Positions 48,671 through 61,282 of a stretch of DNA of 64,000 nt are shown piece after piece. The DNA is from Tigriopus japonicus (taxonomy: Eukaryota > Arthropoda > Copepoda > Harpacticoida > Harpacticidae): assembly GCA_010645155.1 (NCBI GenBank), contig JAAGOF010000064.1, forward strand, positions 1,334,538 through 1,398,537, written 5' to 3'. Position numbers and translations under genes: made by a program. Each line of letters begins with the position of its first letter. The first letter of the stretch is position 1. The notes beneath the pieces are model-generated. The model was not told the DNA's origin. It did no database searches and saw only the letters and a list, made by a program, of their open reading frames with translations.

Positions 48671-49135
48671 CATACCACCAACTAGAGATGGTTGAATTCA
48701 ATGAAGAGCAACAACGTTGCGCCGGAGTGATGGCCCTTGTGAATTCAAAGGCCAAAATAACCAACAGAGACATTGCCAAAAATATTGGATTGTACATCTG
48801 ATTCATTCAACGGACCAGGAAGAGGTTAGAGGAGAAAAAGACCCTGGTTCAAAGATGGTAAAGGGAATGATCTTAGGTGAAGACCATATCATGCCTCCAC
48901 ACATCACCGAAACACGGCTCAGGGTCAGCACGGGCATTTAATTAATGACGTGTTTAAACCTATCACCAAGGAGACAACTGGTAACTAAACCCTGGTCCCC
49001 TGGGTATGGCAAAAAGACAATGAACCCTGTCATGTCTCCAAAAGTCTCTCCTGTGGCTCAAGGAGAACAGCCACGACTTCACCTCCAAGGATACATGGCC
49101 ATCTAGCTCTCCAGATTGAAGTCCAATGGATTAGT
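48671..49135 (+). pseudogene. Dead Tc1/mariner-type transposase
   Basis: Broken pieces of a DDE transposase lie in order on the plus strand. Near 48722 the N-terminal helix-turn-helix reads GVMALVNSKAKITNRDIAKN, followed by a stop and IQRTRKRLEEKKT. Near 49007 comes WQKDNEPCHVSKS, then after a frameshift LLWLKENSHDF, SKDTWPSSSPD, a stop, and SPMD followed by a stop. The W-x-x-DN-x-P-x-H and WP-x-SPD-x-x-P-x-D blocks are the diagnostic catalytic-core motifs of the Tc1/mariner superfamily. Several stops and at least one frameshift make it inactive. Clear terminal inverted repeats were not found. Confidence 0.8.
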
Positions 49136-49668
49136 CTTCCTAGGGCGTGTTGAAAGAAAGGACCAACATAAGAGCTGACAACATGAAGACCTCCCAAATC
49201 GGTGCCATCAACGAGAAGGGCAACAAGATAGACGAGGCATGGGTAAAAGCTCCAACTACGTGGTTTAATGTCCACGTGAAGGCCATGGAGGAGGCTGAGG
49301 GCAATGAGACTGAATGAATTCTGTTCGAAATCATACACCTTGGATGTCAGTTTTTCAATTTTAAAAATTGAGTGTTTTAGGGCTGAGATATACTAGTTTT
49401 TGTGATGTTGATGATAAGGCGACAATTAGAAGTATCAGCCCTGTAGCTGGTACCACGACGTGATACTTCGGGATTTACGCTTCAAACTAGTTGTAAGGTC
49501 AATCTTAGATTGACCTCACATGCATAGTAACTGAATTGCTTCTTCCTTTGCTCTTGCTGAACACAATTTCAACTTTCCAGCGCAGTACCTAGCACGAATT
49601 TTGTCAAAGAGTACCAGTAAACAAACCTGCCTAAACGGTTAACAAATAACGTTTTCTTGGACTAAATT

Positions 49669-49919
49669 AGGGGTCGGCTACCGGTAGGCCGCAGCCCACA
49701 TGTGGGCCCAAGTGTGATTGTTGGTGGGCCCACGAGCAATGAAGAAAGTCCGAAATAATGGGCCCAAGAGACATCCATAGTACTTGTGGGCCCTGAGGTC
49801 TTTGATCGTTAATTTGTGGGCCCATGAACCTGCCACCATTTGTATGGTAGGCCTCGAATTCATCAAACACCAAACCAAATTTGTTGGGCCTTGACACAAA
49901 AACGGTTGCCGACCCTTGG
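49669..49919. mobile_element. hAT-type MITE, copy 2, with exact 8-bp target duplication
   Basis: 251 bp starting AGGGGTCGGCTACCGG and ending CGGTTGCCGACCCTTGG, inverted ends of the hAT type. It is flanked on both sides by ACTAAATT (49661-49668 and 49920-49927), an exact 8-bp duplication as hAT transposases make. The interior carries GTGGGCCCA blocks shared with copies at 22641 and 57601. No coding capacity. Confidence 0.88.
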
Positions 49920-49927
49920 ACTAAATT

Positions 49928-50962
49928 GTGACCAAACAGTGTCTCCAAGATCAGAGGCTGGTTTTTTAGACGCAAAGAACGAGCTTAATATCGGACTTAC
50001 TAACCAGTTTACCAAGTCGCAATACGATCCTAAGATTGTTATTTGCGTTTAAAGAATTAGCCTCAGCCTGACCAACTCATTAAAATTCAATTAGCCTAAA
50101 CAGCAGCCAATTTTGGGGATCAATTTAGGAGCTAAGAGAGTCAAATTGTCACTGAGGATATGCTTAAAGCAAGCTAGTTCTAATGTAGCTAAAATCACCC
50201 ATTGTTTTACAGATCTGGCTCTAAGATTTGGCTCTAGAGAAAGTCAGTCAGTCTGTGCAGTTTGAACATTTTTCGATTGGAAAACTTAGCTTACGTATTG
50301 AGATTTCCTTGAGTATCATAATCATTTCTACTGTGTACTGTGCTTCCACTAGCTCTAGCTTCCAATATGATTCCAGTATGCTTCAACTTTTTCTGTAGCA
50401 AAAAATAATTGCTAAAATGTGGGAAAATAGGGATACTGAATATGAAATATTAGGAATAAGATTGAAATAAGAAGATGAAAAAAAAATAAGAATATTTTGT
50501 TGCTGACGCAAATACACATTGAAAACATTAAGTCTCTCAATATAAGAATGATTTGATTAAAGACTAACATTGTTGTTGACAGAAAATATTCTTATAATCA
50601 GCTTTAAGTGTAAAACTGATTTCCAACTCAGAGGACTAAGTTTTCCAACCAAAGTATGCTTGCACTTTGGTTGGGATTGGATTTGAGAACACTTGAAACT
50701 TTGACTTTAATGGCCTATTTTCTCTAGAGCTGCCTGCACTCCACTTGTTAACCAGGGCTGCCAAAAGGTGTCGTCTTTCGACACTGTCCTGAAGGTAAAA
50801 TTTGATTTTCAAAGTTCATTAGTTCTTCATCTTGTCACCAAAGGAAGCATATATATATATTACATTTTGCTTGGCTAGAACGTCGAAAGATACTTCTTAC
50901 ACTGTTGTTATGGCATTAGCAATTTTCGCTCATTTAATTTGTAAACAGAGTTTGTGAACACA
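49928..50962. other. Gene-free stretch
   Basis: No exon, RNA gene or clear repeat is supported. AT-rich, with only short open frames. Confidence 0.45.
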
Positions 50963-51508
50963 CAGGGTTGGGTCAATTTCTTGAATAATGTAATCAAAGA
51001 CAATTACGACTACTTCGGCAAAAATTTAATTAACTACAATTACAACTACATCGTCCGAAAAAGTGATTGTTTTCAATTACAATTACATGTCTATTACAAA
51101 ACAGCTCTTTCACGTTTTTGCCATACCAAAACGATAAACGATATACAGTATAATATAATATGTAGAGTGCTACTATTTCTAAGAGACGCAGCAAGTTACA
51201 ACGCCTAAAGGTCACAATGAAAGATTGTTTTACCAAAACCAAAAAATTTATTTCAATATGAGTTATTTGTTAGTGGCATCACATTGAAATCAAATTGATG
51301 ACAAAAAAATCTTTTTCGCAAGTGAAAACTGACAAATTGGTCTTCATGGTCAATTTTTTGTAGTAAGATTTTTAAAAGGAAGTGACAATTTGTAATTGAA
51401 AATACGTCAATTGCATGGCCAAAAACGTAATTTATTATTATTACTTGGCCCAAAGATGTAATTGTAATTGCAATTACTCATTGAATTACTATTACTCCCC
51501 CATCCCTG
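50963..51508. mobile_element. hAT-like non-autonomous element with ATTAC-rich interior
   Basis: 546 bp. The ends are CAGGGTTGGG and CCCATCCCTG (inverted). Flanking 8-mers are TGAACACA (50955-50962) and TGAACAGT (51509-51516), 6 of 8 identical. Both subterminal zones are rich in GTAATTACAATTAC-like words. Length of the flanking repeat and CAGGG ends point to the hAT superfamily. A minus-strand frame inside is not a recognisable transposase. Confidence 0.65.
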
Positions 51509-51516
51509 TGAACAGT

Positions 51517-52428
51517 ATCTTTAGTCTTGTGTGGGAACTGGGAAGCTACATGAACGTTTGGACACTGCTGTTTAACTAAGCCCCTTTTTCAGTACGATCC
51601 GTAACGAATAACATTTCTGTGTGGTTATTACTTTAGCCAGGGAGTACTATAACAACCTAATACAGTATAGGTGTCCTTGCTTTAGCTAGGAAAAGACAGG
51701 GCAATGAAAGAGAAGATATTCTATTTTTATTTCTCCACATTGAAGAGTTTTTTTGAAGTTCAAGCTAAGACTGGCATCTCGGCTGGCGACAACTAACAAG
51801 AAGGCAAAAAACACCGATTCGAGCAATGGCTCACAACGAAATTGAATGTTGAAGCGTGTTGTCAAGAGAGATTGCGCCGACTTTTTAATTTAACTTTCTT
51901 CGGTTCAGTCCTCGACACGTCTTCAAAAGACTTGAAGCCTTGACATCATTGGCCGAATAGTGGGCCCTTACAAAAGTTTCTTTACGCCAAAGGCCAAACG
52001 GAAAGCTTCACTCAAAAGAGATTGCACCATCCACTTCCGACCCCTGCAAAGACCCGCCAATCAAGGTCGTTATTTTTTGTCCACTTCTTGGTAAAAAGTC
52101 GAAAAACTAAAAATGCCTTTAGTACTGACGGCATAGAGTACGCAGCTTTTAACCCTGCACTCAGTTCCACTTTGGCTCAGGAATTCGAGAAATTATTCTA
52201 GGCATTGTATTTCCATTGGAATTCGGCTTTCAAGTCTGCTCTACTGACGAGTGCGTTCTCAAAGCTAGCACCTGAAAGGTTATTTATTGATAGCTGAGTA
52301 TCAGAAAATGAATTTCGATTTGGATCAATTAACGGAAGTCTCAAGATTTTTTGAAAAACTTCTACCCTCATCTAGATTTTGAAGCACCGGTTTTGGAAAT
52401 GTTAGTAGGTATCTCTGTCCACAATGCA
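51517..52428. other. Gene-free stretch downstream of MCCC2
   Basis: Nothing is recognised. Probably 3' flank of the methylcrotonoyl-CoA carboxylase beta gene. Confidence 0.45.
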
Positions 52429-52434
52429 TTTATT
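52429..52434 (-). terminator. Candidate poly(A) signal of MCCC2
   Basis: AATAAA on the minus strand about 200 bases after the TAA stop at 52634. No closer canonical signal was seen. Confidence 0.35.
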
Positions 52435-52633
52435 AGATTGAATGACTTAATGGGGGTTTGGAAGCATTCCAATACATTTTCACCCAGACACTATCCATAT
52501 AAATCCAACATCATAGATAGCGTGTTAGTATATTTAAGGCTTTGATTTCTCACGCTTCGCTACAATGAATATTGAGATTCCCCTGGAGAGTTGTCCGGGG
52601 TTTCCATATCTTTAATCGAGTTGTTCTTGGCCA

Positions 52634-55600
52634 TTACATTCGGAAAATACCGAACTTTGTGTCCGGAATTGGTGCATTGAGCGCTGCACTGAGGCTTAAC
52701 CCGAGAACGCGTCTCGAATCCACCGGATCGATCACACCGTCGTCCCATAACCTGGAAATAAAATGAGATAGCTCCCAAGTCTCTTGTTCTTTTCCTTTTG
52801 TCTCCACTTTGGGCCCATTTTAGTGGATGCTGAACAGCCAAGTGATCCTCCATTTTTCTCCTCGAGTTTGAGCTTATCTTGGGCTTAGAACTGCCTTTAA
52901 TGGTTCATTTTAGGTTTGGGGGCCCTTTCTTAGCCCCTCAAAAAAGAAGGTCAAGTTCTGGACTTCTGATGAAATGAGAGGGGAGTTGCCCAGGCTTGTT
53001 TAGCCGAAATTGCAAATTATGAAAGAGATTTTGTAAAATAAGTGTTTTAATGATTGGATTACAAAGAAGGACAGATAGACAAATCGAGTTTCAGTGACTC
53101 TAGAAGTCCCTTTCTATTCAAGAGGAAAACTCCTTGGAACTCTTGATGACGTCAAGAATTGTTGTTCCACTGAAATATGAGGGGCACTGGGAACCGACTT
53201 CACGAGATAAATTGTTGTCAGGAGTGGGCGGGTTCTACGTTAAATAAAAAAAGAAAGTTGGATGTTTTCTAAATAACTACTGGCTTTAATAAATCTCTTG
53301 TTAGAAATGGAAAAACAAATTCGTCATTAGTAAGTTTTGTTGTCAGTAACTTTTGCTCATTGCATGTTTGAAGTCCTTTAGCAACACAAACTTGGATGAG
53401 AATCCAGGATCCTAGCTTAACATTGAGCGTTCGATCGTTATCGACGACTTTTGGCTTTGCATTCTGTGGCCTACGTGGTGGTTCCTTTCTCGTTCCCACT
53501 ATTTTTTGCAAGAAAAGGATACCCCAAAAGTGGATGGTTGTACCCCTCCCTCGAACTACTGCTATTCTTATATGTCCTCCTCGTACTTCGTTGTCACATT
53601 CGTTTGGGCACGGTAGAGTGGGTTTGTAAAGGAAATTGATGGGACAATGTGGACCGACAAGGCCAATGCCGTTGCACGCTTCCTGCCAGTTCATTTCTTC
53701 CTTCGATCGTTGCCTACCTTGCGCTGGAGAAATAGGGACTGCCTTCAGCCTCGAATCTTTTGATGATGGGGTCTTTCAAAGCTTTTTCTTCTTCAGGCGT
53801 CCATTCTTTGCCCTCCCTCCGGCGTTGCTCTTGGGTAATCGTGGCCAAAACTCCTGCCGCTTGCTCACCACCCATTACGGAAATGCGTGAATTCGGCCAC
53901 ATGTACAGGAAACGAGGACTGGAATACGAGACAAGGGAATTGGTGTTTGCTCATATCTGGCTCGGTCGGTTCCCAATCACCAATAACTGTCCACATGAGG
54001 CCAATGGTCATTACTTACCTGTATGCTCGTCCGCACATGCCGTAGTTGCCAGCACCATAAGAACCACCGATAAGAAGCGTGAGTTTGGGCACATTGGCAC
54101 ATGCCACTGAAGTCACTAGTTTAGCACCGTGTTTAGCAATTCCACCGGCTTCCGCGTCTTTTCCCACCATGAAGCCTGACAGGGAAAAACGATCAAAGAA
54201 AAAGAAACTTGCAATCAATTACTGGGGTGATAGTTGTTGTGTGTTGTAAGTATTATGGCTAGTAAAATGAAAATGAAGTGAAAAATAGTCTTGAAAATTG
54301 TTGAAAAGCATCTTGGAAGATTTTGGATCGATGAATTATATGACTTTCTCAAAGAGGGAAGTGGCATTTTCAGGTAATCTTTTCTTGGTGGAAAAGTAAA
54401 CTACTTCAGGAACTAATTTGTGACGCTTCACACCAGATTTGCAAATAGTATGTTTTTCAGACAATAAAACGTTTTCAAGAAACTGATAAAGTTTCAAAGG
54501 CATTATTAGATGGTAAATCTAACACTTTAGCATTGAAATCTCGCACAAGTAATAACCGGGCTACACATTTCATGAAAATGTATTTTATTTTACTTTTTCC
54601 ATTTTTTTGCTTTTTCTGGCGTTTTTCTCTTTTATTTCCATTTTTAGCCTTTTTATTGAAATTTGGTGTTTTTCCCAAATTCTTAAATAACATTCATATT
54701 TTCTTGCCTTTGACATTTTTCACCAAATTCAACATCTTTCCTTTCTTTTTTCCATCGGCATGCTTGGCTGAATTTGTTTTTCAGTTGAGGTTTTCATGAT
54801 CATTCACATGTATTCACTCCTCAAGTGCAATTCCTTGATTAGACGAGATTAGAGATGAAAGATACATTCCAGGTAAGGAAGAGAAGGATTTTTTGAGCAC
54901 CATGTTGGAAAACTTCCAGCTTTAAAGGTTAAAGATTGCGCTTTGACATTTGCATTTTAAGTATTTCCAATAATTTTTCACTTAAAGAATAATTATGTGA
55001 GTCCAAATCTGCTCCAAGTGCAAATCTTTACCAAAGATTTACTTCACTAAGAATAATTTAGTATCTAACCATTTTTTAGGTTAATATTTTTTTTATGAAA
55101 AACCAAGAGCTATGAATGTTTATTAAAGTCTTCATGGCTCTAAATTTTTATTTGTTCGATAAACGATATTTAATTTGGTCCAAATGTTCCTCAAATGAGC
55201 GCTCTTTTTGCGTTTTTATTTGCATTATTAGTGCAGCCCTAGTAATAACGCCAAACCCTACTTTAATGCAATGTCATGAAGTAAAGTCAAAAGTTTTGTA
55301 ACAAATTCTCACCCGTGATATTTTGAAGGAATAACAAGGGGATCTTTCTCTGGCAACATAATTCAACGAAATGAGCGCCTTTTAATGCGGACTCGGCGAA
55401 CAACACACCATTATTTCCAATGATGCCAACGGGATATCCGTATAACCTTGCAAATCCTTGAAAGTAAAAATGTATATTCAACCCTTAAGCCAGGACAATT
55501 TTGCTAGCTTGACTAATGCGAAACCCACCTGTTACCAAGGTCTCGCCGTATTTAGCTTTAAATTCGTCAAACTTGGATCCATCCACGATTCGAGCAATTA

Positions 55601-57294
55601 CCTCTCGAACGTCGAAAGTTTTTTTAAGGTCTTCCCCCACGATCCCATAGAGATCCCTGGCATCGTAAATCGGTTCCTCAGACTCTCGCACGGTAACATC
55701 GGGTTTCTTGAACAGAGAGCATTTTACAACGTGTTCTCATTCAGACACCATCGGATTGAATCCCCTTCCTACCTTTTGAATGTTGAGATTCCCCACAATG
55801 GTACGGGCCAAATGGATAGCGTGTTCATCATCCAAAGCGTAGTGATCTGTCACACCCGATCGTCCACAATGCAAATCAGCTCCACCCAATTCCTCGGCCG
55901 TGATCTCTTCGCCCGTGGCAGCTTTAACTAAAGGCGGACCGCCCAAGAAGATGGTTCCTTGCTTCTTAACGATCACACTCTCATCGGCCATGGCAGGCAC
56001 ATAAGCACCTCCAGCCGTACACGAGCCCATGACGACGGCAATTTGAGCAATCCCTTGAGACGAGAGGTTGGCCTGGTTGTAGAAAATGCGTCCGAAGTGC
56101 TCTCGATCGGGAAAAACTTCGGATTGGCGAGGCAGATTGGCTCCGCCCGAGTCCACGAGGTAGATACAAGGCAACCGATTCTCACGAGCGATCTCTTGGG
56201 CTCGCAAGTGTTTCTTTACGGTGATTGGGTAGTAACTGCCACCTTTGACCGTGGCGTCATTCGCCACTATCATGCACTCTTGCCTAAGATGAGGGCAGAT
56301 GCCCATTAGCTATTTTTGCCGGACTCGTGCGTACCGAATATATATTCGAAGGGACTTTACCCGTTGACACGGCCAATACCCGTAATGATCCCGCCAGCGG
56401 GCACTTCCTCTTCTCCGTAGAGCTTGAAACCGGCCAATTGACTCATCTCTAAGAATGGTGATCCGGGATCCAGTAATCGGTTGATCCGTTCACGAGGGAC
56501 GAGTTTGCCTGGAAAAAGAGAAATCATATTTTTTGTTGGATGAAATTCCTCTCAAGCGAACAAGTTCGGTTGATTATTAACTCTTGAAAATGTTCAAAAT
56601 TGAATGTAAAATCTTCAAGTCCAAATATTTCAGATAAGCAAGGGCATCCAAGTTTTTTTGATCCAGAGCACCAGGCCACTTTCAAGATTTTGTACAAGTA
56701 AAATTGCCCCAAAGCTTCAAATTCAATTTGCATTACTTGAAAAATACTTTATCCGGGCGCAATAGTGGGCACAGTCGATATTTCATGACAACACGCCCCT
56801 TAAATTAACGTGAATCGTGATGGTCGTGTGAACTCTTTCCGCTTGAAACGTGTCCAAATTGCTCGATTTGAGTCATTGTCGTCATCCTCCGCGAATGTTC
56901 TTCCCTCTGATGCGTAGTACTGTCTTTACCTCGAGCCGTGTGTCTTTCAATGGCCTTGGGTCCACCGCCTTGGATGACCCGCCCCACCACCGACTTGAGT
57001 CGGTTCACCACGCCCTCCATCTTGCTCTGATTCTCCTGCAACCAACGAGAAAAATCAAACTTACGAAGTAGTTGGTAGATTGGATGATGTGTATCAATCA
57101 ATGTCTTGGCGGGCACGCCTCACCTGAAACTCGGGCGTGTTTCGATCGGGGGTGGAGCCGATGATTCGAGCCTGATCGCCGTGCATCATGAATCGAACCG
57201 ACGACGAGCTAGACAATGGGCGGAACCAAGCCGTGAGCGCTCCACCCCCCGGTCGCCATGCCCGCAATGAGGCGGAGGACACGAGAGCCATCAT
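52634..57294 (-). CDS. MCCC2: Methylcrotonoyl-CoA carboxylase beta chain, mitochondrial
   Basis: Carboxyltransferase subunit of the biotin enzyme that carboxylates 3-methylcrotonyl-CoA in leucine degradation, in the mitochondrial matrix with the biotin-bearing alpha subunit. Nine exons: 57294-57124, 57035-56930, 56508-56361, 56283-55773, 55706-55529, 55456-55313, 54175-54019, 53918-53718 and 52751-52634. All phases agree, giving 577 residues, close to the roughly 563 of vertebrate homologues. The N-terminus ([20 protein letters not shown]) is Arg/Ser-rich without acids, as in a mitochondrial transit peptide. Then follow [15 protein letters not shown], the acyl-CoA side with [13 protein letters not shown] and [18 protein letters not shown], the linker [20 protein letters not shown], the second carboxyltransferase half with [34 protein letters not shown] and [14 protein letters not shown], and the conserved end [15 protein letters not shown]. 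Two start codons lie in tandem; either could serve. It is head-to-head with the AP-3 sigma gene, 2.2 kb apart. Confidence 0.97.
53269..53694 (-). other. Open frame inside the last intron of MCCC2 (uncertain)
   Basis: 141 codons open on the same strand as MCCC2, lying between exons 8 and 9. It has an ATG ([20 protein letters not shown]), a Cys/basic middle and ends [10 protein letters not shown]. The opposite strand is also open in two frames for over 60 codons. No domain is recognised; it might be a retrocopy or a decayed transposon frame. I see no splice signals linking it to MCCC2. Confidence 0.2.
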
Positions 57295-57600
57295 CGGAAT
57301 TGAGGTCGATGTCTGAATCTCCGATTATCGATCAGGCCTACAAATGCCAGCCAGGAAATTCAGAGGAAGATTGAAAGAATGGATGGACGGACGGACGTGT
57401 GTATCGTTTCCAGAGGGGTACTACTCTATCCTACTCGACGCTTTTCTTGACTGCCTTGAACTTACTGAGGATAGATGGGAAACAAAAAAATGTAGCAAAT
57501 AACTAGGCCTGAGAATTTAACACGGAGAAATCATACCTTCAATGTCCTTTAATGTGCAAATAAAAATGGCCCAGAATGTAAATAAAATCATGTTTTAGCG

Positions 57601-57821
57601 CAGGGGTCAGCAACCACTTTTCGGCCCAGGCCCAAGGTAGATTAGGGACTACAGTAGATTCAAGGGTCCACAAATTAACGATCAGAGCTTTGGGCCCACG
57701 AGTATAGAATCGTGTATGGCTCGCGGGCCCACTATTTTGGACTTACCTCATAGCTCCTGGGCCCACCCAAAGCCCCCTTGGGCCCACATGTGAGCTGTGG
57801 CCCACCGGTTGTCTATCTTTG
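57601..57821. mobile_element. hAT-type MITE, copy 3 (opposite orientation)
   Basis: 221 bp starting CAGGGGTCAGCAACC and ending GGTTGTCTATCTTTG. It contains the family's GGGCCCAC/GTGGGCCC blocks in the reverse order to copy 2. Flanking 8-mers ttttagcg and ctttagag are 6 of 8 identical, an aged target duplication. No coding capacity. Confidence 0.78.
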
Positions 57822-57829
57822 CTTTAGAG

Positions 57830-59506
57830 GGTCATTTCATCTTTTGTTTTGGGTTATTAGGGTCTGGGTTGTGGATTCAAAACTTATTTGTGAGGCCAAA
57901 AATTGCAATATTTTGCCTCTTGGGACAATATATTGCCATTTGAGTTTGCTGTCTTCTGCCTGTGGATGTGATAAAGCTTCAGCCAAGAGACCTATAACCA
58001 AACTAACATCATTTCTTTATTTTGGGATACCTCCAGAACAGCTCCTCCAATCTAAGTTAAGCAACAATATCCACAAATTAAGTTTATTCATTGTTCATTT
58101 GAATCATTTCCAAAAGGACAGTTTTTGTCAATTTGGCTTTTCAAGCTATAGCTTTGCGAAAAAGCCGAGTTTATTTTGTAAAGAAAAAAAATCACCTTTA
58201 CTATCAAAACCTGGTGGGTCTTAAGCATGGTCTCCTGTCGCGTCATCTAGCGAGGAGCGTCGTAAATACTTTTGACAAAGTATACGACCTCTGGTTCTGT
58301 TTTGATCCAAAATGAAAGCTGACTACATACAGCACTTGACGTCATGAGAATTTATTAAGCCATCTTTACATGTCTTTTCCTTGTCACATATGAGAAAAAG
58401 ATAGTGGTATACCTAACATCAAAAGATCAATTCTTTTTTGACGACTAAATCTTATCCTGTGCAATTGGATAGGTACAAACCGTATAAACTGTGCCATTGG
58501 AAATTTGCTAAAGCTTTGATGAGGTCGAAAAGGTGACTAGAACATTTACAACTCAACATGCTTCATTCTGAGCAAATGTAAACCTATCTTAAAGAATTCT
58601 GTAATGCTTCATTCAGTTCAATGATTATGCTATGTTTTATGCTAGATTCTGATGCAGAATGCAGTTGGTCCTGTGCGCTGTCTCTGCCAGTTCTGTAGTA
58701 CATTTTAAACCCATCACCCTTGTTATTGGTCGACAAGTGTCAGTTTGAGAGTGTTTCCACAACTTGCTATGAGAAATAATTATCGCGCTAAAAATTTATC
58801 TCTCCATGAAGGAATGATCCAAAAATTTCCCTTCAACAAATCAAGATTTTTTTGAAAGTTGGTTGATGCCAGAAACGATTACAACGATATTGTGAAACTT
58901 CTTGAACGAATACATTCCCAAATCAAAAATAATGAACTAACAAGCGAAAACAACTCATAGAAATTGTTTTTTTTTCTGTTCCAATCATCGAAAAAAAGAC
59001 TCATGTTTTAAACTACCTCATCCACAGTTTAATTCTTAAAACCCTTTTTTCATATAAACATAGGCTAGAGGGTAACATTGGACATTTTGTTTCAATACAA
59101 CTCTTTGATGAAAGTGAAATACTACTTCCTCTGACAAAAGTACTCAAACTTATGAAAAGAATACAGCAGTTTGGGTAGCTGAAGTATGAAAAATAAGAAA
59201 GTCATTTTTTATGGATGAGCGTAAAGAAAACAAATAATTCTGAAAACAAGCCACATAACATCGTCCTCTACCCGATGTTAGCGCTTTTTTGACACCGGTC
59301 TCTGACAGCCCTGTGCCTCTCCAAAAGCATATGATGATGTTTCACCCTCTCTATCTACATTGCCTGAATGTGACAAAGAAACATCATTTCTGTTATTCTT
59401 CTTTCAAATCATCCATCCATCTCGTGTGGGTCCGATATTGATTGCGTCAAGCCGATAGTCTGTCTTATTGAGTAACGAACGAAGGAGCAAACGCAGCCGT
59501 AGCAAG
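57830..59506. other. Intergenic region between MCCC2 and AP-3 sigma
   Basis: No exon or RNA gene is supported. The promoters of the two divergent genes must lie between 57295 and 59506, but no clear TATA or initiator could be singled out. Confidence 0.45.
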
Positions 59507-61282
59507 ATGATCTCGGCCGTACTGGTGTTCAATAACCACGGCAAACCGCGGGTCAATCAGTTCTATCAATATTACACCGAGAGTGAGCAACAGCAAATCG
59601 TGCGCGAAACCTTCCAATTGGTCTCCAAACGCGAGGATCACGTCTGCAACTTCCTCGAAGGAGCCGGAAGGTAAGACGAACAAACAGACAGACGGAAAAG
59701 CAAAAAGCAAGCCGATGAAGACACACCCTCCTAGTTCAGGGACGCAACGCCTCTTGAACGAGTCAGGGTTGCTCGTAGGTTCATTAATAGAGGGTAGGAA
59801 AAAGCAAGAATTTGAAGCTAAAATCATGGACAAGCAAGCTACAAATAGGCATTTCTTTTCTCCTCATTTTTTTACGTAATAAGCCAAATTTACTTGATCT
59901 TTATTCACCCGGCCATTTTTTTCGCTTTCAATTTTTAGGTAGTAAAAGTTGGACTCGTTTTTTCACGTAGAAGCTACATAAAATTGATGACCTTTTCTTG
60001 ATGATTTTGAATTTCAACTTTAAAAAAAGAAGTTATTTGGGGTCTGAAAAACGCAAAAAAAAATTATTTTTTCCTTTCAAAATTTCAGGAAAATGGAAAA
60101 AAGAAGTTGTAAAACCAAAAAATACGTTTTGCGGGACCAAAACAGCGGTAGACGAAGGTTTTTAAAAGTTGAAGTAAACGCTTTATAACCCTCGCTTTAG
60201 TTATAAGATTTTAAGGGTATTTTGTTTGAGCCTCCCAGTAGTGTGGGTTGGAGTTGAATCCTATGTCCAATCAGATACCCATTCATTTCAAAAGTACAAA
60301 TTGGTTCAGCCAATGCACCAAGTAACACTTCTTCTGCCGGGCTGTGGTTCAGTAAGGAATGTTCAGTAACTAGAAACGGGTTTGTCTAAATATACACGAA
60401 CAGTTAAAGATATTTCGTCAATTTGTCACATGAATATTGGATGGTCTTTTGTTAATATGGGTTTTTCATTTAGTGTGATTGGAGGAACGGATTGCAAGTT
60501 GATCTATCGTCATTACGCCACCCTGTATTTCGTGTTTTGCGTGGATTCGTCCGAATCGGAATTGGGTATCCTGGATTTGATCCAGGTCTTCGTGGAAACC
60601 TTGGACAAATGCTTCGAAAACGTGTGTGAATTAGATCTCATCTTTCATATGGACAAAGTAAGGATTTTTGGGACACTTCACTCGTAGGATAATGCGGACA
60701 CTCGCTCGAGGCATCAATTGTGTGATTTATTTTAGGTACACTTTATCCTAAACGAGTTGGTCATGGGTGGGATGGTGTTGGAAACGAACATGAACGAAAT
60801 TCTCACCCGGATCGAGGAACAAAACAAACTGGAAAAAGAGGAAGTAAGAATGACATTTTAAGAGACACATTAATATATTTCGTTCTTTGGAAAGCTGACC
60901 CCTTCCAAGTAAAAAACTAAAAAAGTAGAAGGTCCAGAGGCACTATATCGAGAAGTTTATTAGAGAAGAAGAAATTTTGAGAAGCAAAATTTGTGACAAA
61001 CCATTTTGTGAAACCATGTACTTTTTGTGTTGCAGATAATACACTTACGAATTTTCTCAAGATGGTTTAACCGTCTAGGATTCTCCAAAATAATTCAGTC
61101 ATCCATCAAGTGTGAACATTTTAAAATCTCACGGTAGTAAAACTTAACTCTCTTTTCAGGCCGGCATCTCCGCAGCTCCCACCCGCGCATTATCAGCCGT
61201 AAAGAACATGAACCTTTCGCAGCAGCTGAAAGATATCAAGTTACCCGAATTGCCACAAGCAATAAAGGATCTGAAACTGTGA
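59507..61282 (+). CDS. AP3S: AP-3 adaptor complex subunit sigma
   Basis: Small (sigma) subunit of the AP-3 coat, which sorts cargo from endosomes/trans-Golgi to lysosome-related organelles. Four exons: 59507-59670, 60474-60657, 60736-60843 and 61160-61282. All phases agree, giving 192 residues against 193 for the vertebrate proteins. The start MISAVLVFNNHGKPRVNQFY is the conserved N-terminus of the family, followed by FLEGAGR and the longin-fold core IGGTDCKLIYRHYATLYFVF, LDLIQVFVETLDKCFENVCE and VHFILNELVMGGMVLETNM. The C-terminal extension (SQQLKDIKLPELPQAIKDL) is what separates sigma-3 from sigma-1 and sigma-2. Arthropods usually carry a single copy equivalent to both AP3S1 and AP3S2; the symbol is therefore kept generic. 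The next gene begins only 264 bp after the stop. Confidence 0.96.

Noticed and set aside
55706..55772. Possible lost exon between MCCC2 exons 4 and 5
   Set aside because: The 67-bp interval is a normal short intron, and the protein joins without missing conserved residues.
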